Source of the DNA: Planctomycetota bacterium
Lineage (GTDB): Bacteria > Planctomycetota > Planctomycetia > Pirellulales > Lacipirellulaceae
Assembly (NCBI GenBank): GCA_029781135.1
Contig: JAKOXH010000001.1
Coordinates: forward strand, 1-64,000
Length of the DNA stretch: 64,000 nucleotides
Reading direction: 5' to 3'
The translations under genes were made by a program, and so were the position numbers. Numbering within the stretch: the first letter of the stretch is position 1; each line of letters starts with the position of its first letter. Below, in pieces: positions 1-8,054 of the stretch. Below the pieces are notes generated by a model. That model was not told the DNA's origin. It searched no databases and was given only the letters and a program-made list of their open reading frames with translations.

Positions 1-88
1 ATTGACCGAACTGCGATCGGAATTCAAGCACCTCACGATCAAGCGTGGCTGCTGGACTGGCAAGCTCTTCTGTCGTAACCTGTCGCAT
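1..88 (-). CDS. Hypothetical protein, N-terminal fragment cut by window edge
   Basis: The complementary strand has an ATG at 88 preceded by a good ribosome binding site (GGAGG about 7 bases upstream) and an open frame of 29 codons running off the left edge. The visible N-terminus is MRQVTTEEL and continues with mixed polar residues. No domain can be recognised from so little. The SD-like sequence is the main reason to believe it is a gene. Confidence 0.5.
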   Translation of the reverse strand, partial: MRQVTTEELASPAATLDREVLEFRSQFGQ

Positions 89-310
89 GGCGTATCCTCC
101 GTTGCCCTCGTCGGGCCGCTTGTGAAATAAAAATTCAAATCACCAGCAGGATACGCCGCCTTTTCATCTCCTCATAGAACACAACATTCGGTTATATCTC
201 CAGTAGCAACTTCCGATGCCTCATAGTGTTACTCGCGAAAACTGGTCTTTTGTCGGCCGTGCATTCGATGTGGCAGCTTGGAAGCGTTGTGTTCCACTAA
301 CGGTTGTGGC

Positions 311-406
311 TTATTGAAAACAACCGCGGATGGTTGCCATCGTCAGTATTAGCAGCAGAAACAGCAGCGGCAAAATCATCGGCACCAGACAGCCGACCGA
401 ATACAT
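311..406 (-). CDS. Possible 31-aa single-pass membrane peptide
   Basis: A short leftward frame starts MYSVG and has one long hydrophobic stretch rich in Leu, Ile and Met (about residues 6-24), then a short basic tail. A TAG lies in frame 11 codons before the start, so it cannot be much longer. No convincing ribosome binding site is visible. Hydrophobicity is the only support, and it may be spurious. The rest of 89-533 shows nothing recognisable. Confidence 0.2.
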   Translation of the reverse strand: MYSVGCLVPMILPLLFLLLILTMATIRGCFQ

Positions 407-533
407 GTAGCGCCGCTGGCCATCGTACTTGCTGAACTAAAACGACATTGCTCGTCGGCCAAAACCCGTTCCAAAGTCCGTTGTCCCCAGCAAACGTCCG
501 CAGTTGTAACCGCTAACGTAAGTATGAGAAAGC

Positions 534-674
534 CTAAGACCGTCGATTATTGATAATCGAACGCACCACGTAAACCGTCGCGGCGACTGCGAACACGGCG
601 AGAATAATCAGCAGCGGATCAACCGGCAACCGGTAGTACTTCGCCAAGAGCAAAGAAACTTCTTCGTTCGGCAT
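534..674 (-). CDS. Small membrane protein, 46 aa
   Basis: The leftward frame begins MPNEEVSLL and ends in a basic INNRRS tail. Residues about 18-40 are a single hydrophobic membrane segment with Ile, Leu, Val and Ala, so the protein is probably a bitopic membrane peptide. It lies 45 bases downstream of the 78-residue gene ending at 720 on the same strand, and the two may be cotranscribed. The ribosome binding site is weak. No family recognised. Confidence 0.45.
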   Translation of the reverse strand: MPNEEVSLLLAKYYRLPVDPLLIILAVFAVAATVYVVRSIINNRRS

Positions 675-719
675 GATTTGGCACCACGCTCATTCGGTCC
701 AAAACCCGAACACGCCTGG

Positions 720-956
720 CTACCACCTCACGTGGATGCCTTGCAGCACGTTCTCTGTTGGAAACTGTTCGGCCACGGCCCAGGTTACCGCGTTCGACGC
801 ATCTATCGGCTCGCTGCGCACCGCGCGAATGCTATCCAGTTCGCGCTGCACCGTTTCGAGGTTGGCGAACGCGAGCCGGCACTGCTCGATGCTTTCGCGG
901 TACCGCTGGGCCGCACGCTGATAATTGTCGAATAAATCATCGACATCCGTCGTCAT
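720..956 (-). CDS. Hypothetical small coiled-coil protein, 78 aa
   Basis: The frame starting MTTDVDDLF is rich in Glu, Arg, Gln and Ala with heptad-like spacing (residues about 5-45), which suggests a helical or coiled-coil protein. The C-terminus is QGIHVRW. In-frame starts at 1034 and 1046 would add up to 30 residues, but the sequence composition becomes less protein-like there, so 956 is preferred. The neighbours are small leftward genes of unknown function. No family recognised. Confidence 0.45.
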   Translation of the reverse strand: MTTDVDDLFDNYQRAAQRYRESIEQCRLAFANLETVQRELDSIRAVRSEPIDASNAVTWAVAEQFPTENVLQGIHVRW

Positions 957-1128
957 AACTGCCACTTTTCGAAGAAGGTGCCGTAAGTCCTCGGACCACA
1001 GCAACAAGTCCCGGTTTGAAGAGGCCTTTAACATACGCCCCCGCATTGGGGAATGCTAGTGGGTGATCGAAATTCGTTCACCTGCTAGAACGCGTATGTC
1101 GCGGCTGCACACTTCCCAGAATGCGCCG

Positions 1129-1452
1129 TCAACCATTCGGCGAAAGTGGCCGATCACTCGGCCCGCGAAGCTCATCGCTTGCGATGGTCGCATCCTGCGT
1201 CTCGCCAAACGCCCACCGCGTGATGCGCTCAGCGCCGAAAACCAATACGTAGCTAAGTGAGAAATACCCAGCGGCGAAAACGCCATAGTAGCTCGAATGC
1301 GTCTCCGAAGTACCAAGCTCTTGCGCCAGACCCGACCGTGACATGAGATCGAGGCGATAACTTAAGAACGACAAGAAGTAGGCCATGCTACGGTAAAATA
1401 CATAAACGCCAAACAGTCGAACACCAACCGCAAACCAATCGCGTGGGTGCAT
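1129..1452 (-). CDS. Small integral membrane protein, 107 aa
   Basis: The frame starts MHPRDWFAV behind a GGGGA ribosome binding site. It shows two hydrophobic stretches, about residues 8-28 and 55-75, joined by a polar segment, and ends in a Gly/Pro/Asp-rich tail. It is probably a two-pass inner membrane protein. It lies 16 bases downstream of the rhodanese gene on the same strand, so the two are probably cotranscribed. The function is unknown. The open frame extends upstream without a stop, but the SD and composition fix the start here. Confidence 0.6.
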   Translation of the reverse strand: MHPRDWFAVGVRLFGVYVFYRSMAYFLSFLSYRLDLMSRSGLAQELGTSETHSSYYGVFAAGYFSLSYVLVFGAERITRWAFGETQDATIASDELRGPSDRPLSPNG

Positions 1453-1468
1453 CGATTTCCCCTTTCGT

Positions 1469-1840
1469 TTACGTTGCCAAGCCGGTTCCTTCCGCCGGGA
1501 ATCCGGCTTCCACCAAATCGTCGAAGCCCGGCCGCAACGCCCGCACGGTGTAACCATGCTTTTGCAACACGAGCGCGGCCACCTTCGCCCGCAGCCCAAC
1601 TCGGCAGTGCGTATAGATAATCGAATCAGCCGGCAACAAGTTCGTGAGCGTGGCGGCATCACAACCCTCGCACAGCGCGGTGACCGGCAAAAAGACCGCC
1701 CCGCGTACATGACCGTCGTTCCATTCCTCTTCGCTGCGCACGTCGACGAGCACGGCCGTCTTGCTGGCCAGGTTGTGGGCAACCTCGGCGAGCGAATCGG
1801 TCGTGAACTCGATCGCACCTTGCGTGGGATCGATGAACAT
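1469..1840 (-). CDS. Rhodanese-like domain protein
   Basis: A stand-alone rhodanese domain of 123 residues. The early LVDVRSEEEW motif (about 31-40) and the active-site loop around Cys79 in HCRVGLR are typical of catalytic rhodaneses, which move sulfane sulfur through a cysteine persulfide. No signal peptide is visible, so it is probably cytoplasmic. A GGGG stretch with suitable spacing favours the ATG at 1840 over the one at 1846. It is followed closely by a small membrane protein gene, the only context clue. The natural sulfur donor and acceptor cannot be inferred. Confidence 0.85.
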   Translation of the reverse strand: MFIDPTQGAIEFTTDSLAEVAHNLASKTAVLVDVRSEEEWNDGHVRGAVFLPVTALCEGCDAATLTNLLPADSIIYTHCRVGLRAKVAALVLQKHGYTVRALRPGFDDLVEAGFPAEGTGLAT

Positions 1841-2035
1841 CGGCATCCCCAAAACGCCAAAATCGGAAGGTCGAACAACAAGCCGCCGCGAACCGGCAAA
1901 CCGCGCCCCATTCTACCGCCATTCGGCTGAAAGGCGCAGCCTCGGCGGCGATTCACCAGCCATTTACTACGATTTACGGGCGTCGATGGCCTCCGTGGCA
2001 TTTGCAGAAGGTCGAATATCGATTAGTTTGCAGCG

Positions 2036-3598
2036 ATGAGTGAAGAAGCCAACTATCCCAAGATTGCCCAGCTCAAAACGGTTGCCGCGTTCCGCGCCCG
2101 GCTGCAAGAACTCGGGCTTGATCTGCCGGTGGATGATGAGATGCTTTCAGCCGCGCAGGGCTCGCCGCTGGCCCAGCCCGCACGCGTCGGCAATTTCACG
2201 GTCGGCAATCGGTGGTGCATCCATCCGATGGAAGGCTGGGACGCGAATCGCGATGGCTCGCCCAGCCCGCACATGTTGCGGCGTTGGCAGAACTTCGGCC
2301 GCAGCGGCGCCAAACTGATTTGGGGCGGCGAAGCGGCAGCCGTCCGCCCCGATGGCCGCGCCAACCCCAACCAATTGATGGCGACCGAATCCAACCGCCG
2401 CGGCCTCACCGCGCTGCTTTACGCGCTGACGGATGCCCATCGCGAGGCGTTCGGTTCGCTCGATGGCCTGGTCGTCGGCCTGCAACTTACGCACTCGGGT
2501 CGCTTCTGCAAGCCAGACGATCATCACAAAATGGCCCCGCGGATCGCCTATCACCATCCATTGCTCGATGCCAAGTTCAAGATCGACCCGCGCGATGACT
2601 CCGTGGTGTGGACGGATGGCGAAATCGAAGAACTCATCGACAACTACGTGGCGGCCGCGCGCCTGGCCCACGAAGTTGGCTTTCATTTCGTCGACGTAAA
2701 ATCCTGCCACGGTTACCTGTTGCATGAGTTTCTCAGCGCTCGCCACCGCGCGGGCCGCTTCGGCGGCGACTTGGCCGGTCGCTCGCGCGTGCTCACCACG
2801 ATCATCGACCGCATTCACAATGAGGTGCCCGGCCTCGCCGTCGGTGTGCGGCTGAGTGTGTTTGATTCGGTGCCTTACGAAACGAGCCGCGAAATCGGCC
2901 GGCCGATGGAATACGATTCGTATTTGCCCTATGAATTTGGCTTTGGCGTGTCGCCTGAGAATCCGCTTGAGATCGATCTCAGTGAGCCGCTCGAACTGAT
3001 GAGGATGTTGATCGATCGCGGCGTGGTGGCGCTCAATCTTTCGTGCGGCAGCCCGTACTACACGCCGCACTTGCAGCGGCCGGCCATTTTTCCGCCGATC
3101 GACGGCTACCGCCCGCCCGAGGATCCGCTGGTCGGCGTCTGGCGACAGATTGATGCGGTGCGGCAATGCAGGGCCGCTGTTGGCGGCAGGGGACAGGGGA
3201 CAGGGGACAGGGGACAGGGCAAGGCATCTGGCGTTCAGTCCCTAGCCCCCAGCCCCCAGCCCCCAACCTCGAGCCCCCAGCCCACGCCGGTCCCCATTGT
3301 CGGCACCGCCTATTCGTATCTCCAAGACTACCTGCCGCACGTCGCACAAGCGGTCGTCCGCGCGGGCTGGACCGATTTCGTCGGCCTCGGCCGCATGGTG
3401 CTTTCGTATCCTGAATTGCCCGCCGACACTCTCGCGGGCCGGCCGCTGGAACGCAAGCGCATCTGCCGCACGTTTAGCGATTGCACGACGGCGCCGCGGA
3501 ACGGCCTCATTTCCGGATGTTATCCACTCGATTCGTATTACAAGGAACTTCCCGACCGCGACGAACTAATCGCCATCAAGCAACGCTGGCAGAGTTGA
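2036..3598 (+). CDS. Old yellow enzyme family NADH:flavin oxidoreductase with in-frame repeat insertion
   Basis: A 520-residue FMN-dependent oxidoreductase of the NADH:flavin oxidoreductase / old yellow enzyme TIM-barrel family. Visible family motifs are the LQLTHSGRF strand and KSCHGYLLHEFLS, which in relatives carry substrate- and FMN-binding residues. The C-terminal part has GLGRMVLSYPEL, matching the FMN phosphate-binding region. Residues about 384-416 are not family sequence. They are encoded by a G-rich period-7 array followed by a C-rich one (3189-3284), giving a Gly/Gln/Asp then Ser/Pro/Gln segment. The frame continues correctly on both sides, so the gene may still be functional, with the insertion as a surface loop. 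Substrate unknown. Confidence 0.88.
   Translation: MSEEANYPKIAQLKTVAAFRARLQELGLDLPVDDEMLSAAQGSPLAQPARVGNFTVGNRWCIHPMEGWDANRDGSPSPHMLRRWQNFGRSGAKLIWGGEAAAVRPDGRANPNQLMATESNRRGLTALLYALTDAHREAFGSLDGLVVGLQLTHSGRFCKPDDHHKMAPRIAYHHPLLDAKFKIDPRDDSVVWTDGEIEELIDNYVAAARLAHEVGFHFVDVKSCHGYLLHEFLSARHRAGRFGGDLAGRSRVLTTIIDRIHNEVPGLAVGVRLSVFDSVPYETSREIGRPMEYDSYLPYEFGFGVSPENPLEIDLSEPLELMRMLIDRGVVALNLSCGSPYYTPHLQRPAIFPPIDGYRPPEDPLVGVWRQIDAVRQCRAAVGGRGQGTGDRGQGKASGVQSLAPSPQPPTSSPQPTPVPIVGTAYSYLQDYLPHVAQAVVRAGWTDFVGLGRMVLSYPELPADTLAGRPLERKRICRTFSDCTTAPRNGLISGCYPLDSYYKELPDRDELIAIKQRWQS
3189..3284. repeat. Period-7 G-rich/C-rich inverted array inside a coding sequence
   Basis: Four tandem GGGGACA heptamers (3189-3216) are followed 20 bases later by C-rich units of the CCCCAGC type (3240-3284). 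The arms are roughly complementary, so a hairpin is possible. The array keeps the reading frame of the surrounding flavoprotein gene. It belongs to the same class as the period-7 arrays elsewhere in this window, which are intergenic. Confidence 0.9.
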
Positions 3599-3783
3599 GT
3601 CGATTTGACGGGGCAGCGTGCTTCGGCAATATGTCGGCCGACTCGATTTTGCACCGACTTCTGCAGTAAAGCACTCACTTCGTACAGTTTTCGGCACGCG
3701 GACTGCAACATCTATTTCTCATTACGAGCGCTTCATCGTACGCTCAGAAATGTCATGGAATCGTTTTGCTCCAGGAGGCAATC

Positions 3784-4065
3784 ATGTTCAAGCGCATCGC
3801 AATGACATTAACGTTCTTGGCCGCGTTTGGCGCGGCCGGCCTGTTTACACCGGGCCACGCCGATGCCCACCGCGGGTGGGGACGCCCGTATGGTAGCTAC
3901 TATTATGGCCCGCCGCGGGCTTACTACGGCGGATATTACGCTCGGCCCTACAGCACCTACTATTACGGACCGCGCGTGTACCAGCCCTACTACTACGGTT
4001 CGTACTACGCCCCCGGTGGCTTCTATTACAGCAGTCCCGGCATCTCGATTGGTGTTGGGTTCTAA
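3784..4065 (+). CDS. Secreted Gly/Tyr-rich protein
   Basis: A 93-residue protein with a clear N-terminal signal peptide (MFKRIAM then a hydrophobic core ending near HADA, about residues 1-25). The mature part is almost entirely Tyr, Gly, Pro, Arg and Ser in YYYG and YYGP-type repeats and ends SIGVGF. A strong AGGAGG site precedes the ATG. A rho-independent terminator follows at 4103-4130, so it is probably a single-gene unit. Such proteins are usually exported and structural or surface-associated. No specific function can be assigned. Confidence 0.75.
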   Translation: MFKRIAMTLTFLAAFGAAGLFTPGHADAHRGWGRPYGSYYYGPPRAYYGGYYARPYSTYYYGPRVYQPYYYGSYYAPGGFYYSSPGISIGVGF

Positions 4066-4102
4066 ACTCCACTGCAATTTGATCGTGTGATCGAATTGAT
4101 GA

Positions 4103-4130
4103 AAGCGCCGTCGCTTCGACGGCGCTTTTT
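4103..4130 (+). terminator. Rho-independent terminator after the Tyr-rich protein gene
   Basis: A perfect 11-bp stem (AAGCGCCGTCG / CGACGGCGCTT) with a CTT loop is followed by a short T run. It lies 38 bases after the stop codon at 4065. Confidence 0.85.
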
Positions 4131-4203
4131 CAGTTGATGTATGCAAGAGCATCGCTCAAATCTCTAACGTCTTTTGCGCGAATACGCGAATCGCACACTG
4201 CGA

Positions 4204-4256
4204 ATAGCCGCGGTGCTACGCACCGCCGGCCCGGCGATGCGTAGCATCGCGGCTAT
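4204..4256. repeat. REP palindrome, left copy flanking the RAYT gene
   Basis: A 53-base nested palindrome. The outer arms are ATAGCCGCG / CGCGGCTAT, with two inner hairpins (CGGTGC-TAC-GCACCG and GCGATGC-GTA-GCATCGC). It is identical to the copy at 4889-4942 except for one missing G in the centre and has the same orientation. The two copies bracket a REP-associated tyrosine transposase gene. Confidence 0.92.
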
Positions 4257-4359
4257 TCTTTACAATTTTGCTTATTTTGCTTTCAGTCGACTTGCAATCG
4301 CGCGCATGTGAACATAATATCACTACATTGATGATCGGGACGCCGTTGCCAAAGTGACC

Positions 4360-4842
4360 ATGCCCTGCTACCTCTTCACGTATCATGCGTTTGGCAGTTG
4401 GATGCCGGATCATCCACGGGGTTATGTGCATCGCGGTCAAGGCGTTCTGCTACCCGATGAACACATGGCCAAGTGCTATCGAGGGAATCTGAAGCTAGCC
4501 ATCATCCAATTCACGCCGCCGATTCAGCGCGAGTTGATCGAAGGCACGCTCGAAGCCTGCCGGTGCCAACAGCTTCGTTGCCACGCCATCGCCACGGATT
4601 CCACGCACGCGCATATTCTGGTCAGTTGGCGTTCCGACCGGTCGTGGCAATTGGCCCGCAAGCAGATTCGCGGCAACATCACGCGGCGATTGAATTCGAG
4701 TGTCAAGCGTCAACATTGGTTTTCAAAGAGCCCCAGCCGAAAACGCGTCCGCGAGCGCAGTCATTTCGATCACCTGATGCAACGTTACCTTCTCAAGCAC
4801 AGCGGATGGAAGTGGTCGGAATCACGCGGTTATTATCGATAG
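4360..4842 (+). CDS. REP-associated tyrosine transposase (RAYT, Y1/HUH family)
   Basis: A 160-residue protein of the Y1/HUH transposase superfamily, type REP-associated. The metal-binding HUH-like motif is THAHILVSW (His83 and His85) and the candidate nucleophile is Tyr143 in MQRYLLKHSGW. The length is typical of RAYTs. In the family, the enzyme cuts and joins single-stranded REP palindromes and is thought to mobilise or maintain them. Near-identical REPs at 4204-4256 and 4889-4942 flank the gene, which supports the assignment. The ATG at 4360 is chosen because relatives begin MP; a GTG two codons earlier is possible. No second copy of the transposase exists in the window. Confidence 0.85.
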   Translation: MPCYLFTYHAFGSWMPDHPRGYVHRGQGVLLPDEHMAKCYRGNLKLAIIQFTPPIQRELIEGTLEACRCQQLRCHAIATDSTHAHILVSWRSDRSWQLARKQIRGNITRRLNSSVKRQHWFSKSPSRKRVRERSHFDHLMQRYLLKHSGWKWSESRGYYR

Positions 4843-4888
4843 CGAGCTTGGAGGGTTCGTCAGTTGTCAGCCATCAAAATGACAGCGC

Positions 4889-4942
4889 ATAGCCGCGGTG
4901 CTACGCACCGCCGGGCCCGGCGATGCGTAGCATCGCGGCTAT
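4889..4942. repeat. REP palindrome, right copy flanking the RAYT gene
   Basis: A 54-base nested palindrome matching the copy at 4204-4256 with one extra central G. It lies 47 bases after the transposase stop codon. The unit of REP, RAYT and REP spans about 740 bases. Confidence 0.92.
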
Positions 4943-5075
4943 CTTGAGACGTTGATCGCAATGATTGCGCCAACTGCGACGCGCGATTCTAACGGTTATT
5001 CCGCCTCGATTCGCCTCTGCGCCGCCGGTCACTTATACTTGGGCAGGTCATTCACGGTTCCCTGGCCAGCCCCTC

Positions 5076-6572
5076 ATGCGCGTTCAACAACTGCTCGAAC
5101 ATCACGATATCGCGGTCAACCCGTTTGCGGAGGAGGATGCCCAATCCGACCCCGTTTTTAAGGAACGCTGCCGCGACCTCACGTATCATCCCGCGTGGGA
5201 CAAGGTCTACGGTAACCCCGCCGATCCGGCCACGTCGATCGTCTTCGGCGAGAAAGGCTCGGGCAAGACGGCCATGCGGATGCAAATCGTCGGACGCATT
5301 GCCCTGCACAACGCGCGACCCGGCACCGGCCGCATCTTTGCCATCGAGTATGATGACTTCAATCCGTTCCTCGACCACTTTGCCGACCGGCTGAGCGCCC
5401 GCAAGCAACGCGACCCCGCCAAGGTGCTGGCCGAGTTCAAACTGTGGGATCACATGGACGCGATCCTGTCGCTCGGCGTCACGAGCCTGGTCGATCGCCT
5501 ACTCGGCGTGCCGCAACCCACCGGCCCCGAGGGCAATCAAATCAGCGAAGATCGGCTACGCTCGCTCGACCGCCACCAGAAGCGCGACCTCTTGCTGCTC
5601 GTGGCCTGCTACGACAACTCCACGCGCGAGAACGTGCTCTCACGCTGGAACCGCCTCCGTCGCAAGCTGCACTATGCAACGTGGCTCTCGTGGTGGGATC
5701 GGGTTGTTGGCGTCCTGGTGACGGCCGCCGTCGTTGGCACCACGCTTTACTCAAAGAAATGGGATTGGCTGGTCACCCCGTGGCCCTACCTCATCGTGCT
5801 GATTGGTTGGCTGCCATTTTTCGCCCGGCTGTGGAAGTGGTTCTGGGTCGGCCGACGAATCGCCCGCAATGTGCGCGTGATGAAGCCGCACATCGGCTCG
5901 CTGCGTCGCCTGCTCATGCGGTTCCCCAAGCGCGATATCGACGGCCAACCGCTGCCCGAATCACCGCGTACCGACGACCGCTTCGAGCTCCTGGCCAAAT
6001 TTCAGGGCGTGCTCAAAACGCTCGGTTGCGAGGGCGTCGTCGTGCTGGTCGATCGCGTCGATGAGCCGCACCTCATCACCGGTTCGGTCGACCGCATGCG
6101 GGCGTTCATCTGGTCGATGCTCGACAATAAGTTCCTCAAGCAGCCCGGCCTCGGCCTCAAGCTACTGTTGCCACGCGAATTGGTCGACTTCATGCAACGC
6201 GAGGATCGCGACTTCTACCAGCGCGCCCGCCTCGATAAGCAAAACATGGTGCCGTCGCTCGAATGGACCGGCCAGGCCCTGTACGACCTTGCCAATGCCC
6301 GCGTGCGCAGCTGCGGCGCGAACGACAAGCAGCCCACGCTCCGTTCGCTACTCGACGACTCGATCACCGATGAGCGGCTGATCGACGCCTTCCGCGCCCT
6401 CCGCGTGCCGCGTCACCTGTTCAAGTTTCTCTACCGGCTCCTCGTGGCCCACTGCAACGCCCACACCGACGACAAGCCCGAGTGGCAAATCTCCAAGGAA
6501 ACCTTCGAGGCCACGTTCGCCGTCTACAGCCGCGACCAAGACGCCGTCGACCGCGGCCTGCAAGCCGGCTGA
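5076..6572 (+). CDS. KAP-like P-loop NTPase with two membrane segments
   Basis: A 498-residue P-loop protein. Walker A is GEKGSGKT (58-65). A Walker B-like strand, GVVVLVDRVDEP, lies about residue 320. Between them are two hydrophobic segments (about 215-235 and 245-265), so the membrane part is inserted within the NTPase domain. This is the layout of KAP-family NTPases. The C-terminal half is helical and basic. An in-frame start lies at 4965, but the ATG at 5076 (MRVQQLLEHHD) better fits the protein-like sequence. The gene stands alone between a REP and a 350-base gap. Its role, perhaps signalling or defence, is inference from the family only. Confidence 0.7.
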   Translation: MRVQQLLEHHDIAVNPFAEEDAQSDPVFKERCRDLTYHPAWDKVYGNPADPATSIVFGEKGSGKTAMRMQIVGRIALHNARPGTGRIFAIEYDDFNPFLDHFADRLSARKQRDPAKVLAEFKLWDHMDAILSLGVTSLVDRLLGVPQPTGPEGNQISEDRLRSLDRHQKRDLLLLVACYDNSTRENVLSRWNRLRRKLHYATWLSWWDRVVGVLVTAAVVGTTLYSKKWDWLVTPWPYLIVLIGWLPFFARLWKWFWVGRRIARNVRVMKPHIGSLRRLLMRFPKRDIDGQPLPESPRTDDRFELLAKFQGVLKTLGCEGVVVLVDRVDEPHLITGSVDRMRAFIWSMLDNKFLKQPGLGLKLLLPRELVDFMQREDRDFYQRARLDKQNMVPSLEWTGQALYDLANARVRSCGANDKQPTLRSLLDDSITDERLIDAFRALRVPRHLFKFLYRLLVAHCNAHTDDKPEWQISKETFEATFAVYSRDQDAVDRGLQAG

Positions 6573-6924
6573 TCTCACGTAGCAGCGACCGGCAAACGTT
6601 TGGGTGCCCCTGCTGGCTTGCCCAGCAATGCTCATTTGCAGCGCCTTGCTGCATGCCTTGCCGTCGGCGGCGAAGTAACAGTAGCAACCCGTGGCAAAGA
6701 TCCAACGATAACCGCGCCGGGTGCCACGGGCTTCGCCCGTGTTCTTGTCGGCTGAGCCTTGCACTCAACGCCATCTACGGCCAACTAATAGGATTCCCGC
6801 TCGTCCAATCATAATCGTGGAGTCTCCGCTGCAACTATATTACATTTGTCACACGACGGGCTACATCATCGCTTTTTCGCGCAGACAACTGGTTACACGT
6901 AATCGCAAACCTCGATAACTCACC
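6573..6924. other. Intergenic stretch with palindromes, no gene seen
   Basis: This 352-base gap contains a perfect hairpin CACGGGC-TTC-GCCCGTG (6725-6741) inside a longer G+C-rich, repeat-like passage. Nothing protein-like is visible. It should hold the promoter of the gene starting at 6925. Confidence 0.5.
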
Positions 6925-7782
6925 ATGAACAACACTTATCGCCGCCCACTTCGTGCATCGCTCCCATTCGCCATCTTTCTACTGGCCGCGATCCCGACTT
7001 ATGCCCAGCAACCACCCAACGTCGACAAAACCTCTGAGCCGCACAACTCGGCTACGAACACCGCTTGGGCCCCCGAGTTCTTCAAGAACTGCGCCTTCGT
7101 CTGCATCGATATCCAGCCCGCCAAGCGCGGCCACATGGATGAAAACTCGGTCCCCAAGCTCTGGCGCACGATGGGTATCACGGCCGATGACGTCAATGCC
7201 GCCAACGACTTCGCGATCGACGTGGCCTACCCCAATGCCCGCAAGGTCGTCGATGCCTGCCGCAGTTTGCACCTGCCGATGATCTTTGTGCATTGGGGCT
7301 GCTTGTTCCGCGACGGCATGGACCTCGACCCCGCCGTGCGGCAGGAGTTCCTCAACCAGCACGGCACGAACTACGCGGCTTGGGGACATTGCCTCGGCGA
7401 CGCCGCCTCGCGCCCCGCCGATGAACTCGGCGTCCGCCCCGGCGACTATGTACTCCCCAAAAGTGGCCAAGATGCCTTCAACTCTTCCAACATCAAGTTC
7501 CTCCTCGCCAACCTGGGCGCGCGGAACCTCGTGTTCATCGGCGGCCACACCGAAGCCTGCCTCGGCCGCACCGCGACATCGGCCAAAGCCCAGGGCTTCA
7601 AAACGCTCTGCATTGCTGACGCCACGTTCAACGCCCGCGAATCGACCCGCCTCAAAGGCATCGAGCAGTCGAAGTACGATCACGTCCTCACCACGGCCGA
7701 GTTCGTCAAATTGGCGAAAAAAGTCGCTCAACTTGCTACGAAATCCAGCAGCGCAAATTCAGCGGCATCCTCCTCCAATTAA
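6925..7782 (+). CDS. Exported isochorismatase-family cysteine hydrolase
   Basis: A 285-residue protein with a signal peptide (basic MNNTYRRPLR, hydrophobic core, AQQ cleavage region near residue 28). It is followed by an isochorismatase-like hydrolase domain. The family's catalytic triad can be placed as Asp62 (VCIDIQ), Lys179 (LPKSGQDAF) and Cys212 (HTEACLGRT). The strand before the cysteine, LVFIGGHTEAC, carries the usual cis-peptide region. Family members cleave C-N or C-O bonds in amides or isochorismate. The substrate here is unknown, and periplasmic export is less common in the family. It appears monocistronic. Confidence 0.85.
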   Translation: MNNTYRRPLRASLPFAIFLLAAIPTYAQQPPNVDKTSEPHNSATNTAWAPEFFKNCAFVCIDIQPAKRGHMDENSVPKLWRTMGITADDVNAANDFAIDVAYPNARKVVDACRSLHLPMIFVHWGCLFRDGMDLDPAVRQEFLNQHGTNYAAWGHCLGDAASRPADELGVRPGDYVLPKSGQDAFNSSNIKFLLANLGARNLVFIGGHTEACLGRTATSAKAQGFKTLCIADATFNARESTRLKGIEQSKYDHVLTTAEFVKLAKKVAQLATKSSSANSAASSSN

Positions 7783-8054
7783 GGTCTTGGCGTGACACTT
7801 TACGCTGGGTGTCGTGGACTTTGCCCGTCTCCTTCCCGCCCTGGCCTTGCATGCGAGTCCTGCTGGCAGACGTCCAATACTTTCCCCCCGCGCGACGTGC
7901 TTCTTCCAGTGCTAGCTCACTGCACTTCGGAATTGACCTCCCACCGAGCTTTTGACAAACTCCGCTCCGCATTGCCCGCGCCAAACTCTTGCCGTGTGGA
8001 ACGCCAAGGGTGCGGCCGGGCACGTTACTTCAAATTTCGACGGGGAGAACTGCA

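Noticed and set aside
2147..3166. Long antisense open frame of 339 codons inside the flavoprotein gene
   Set aside because: It is the complementary shadow of the well-supported forward gene, with no ribosome binding site and a His/Arg/Ala-rich composition.
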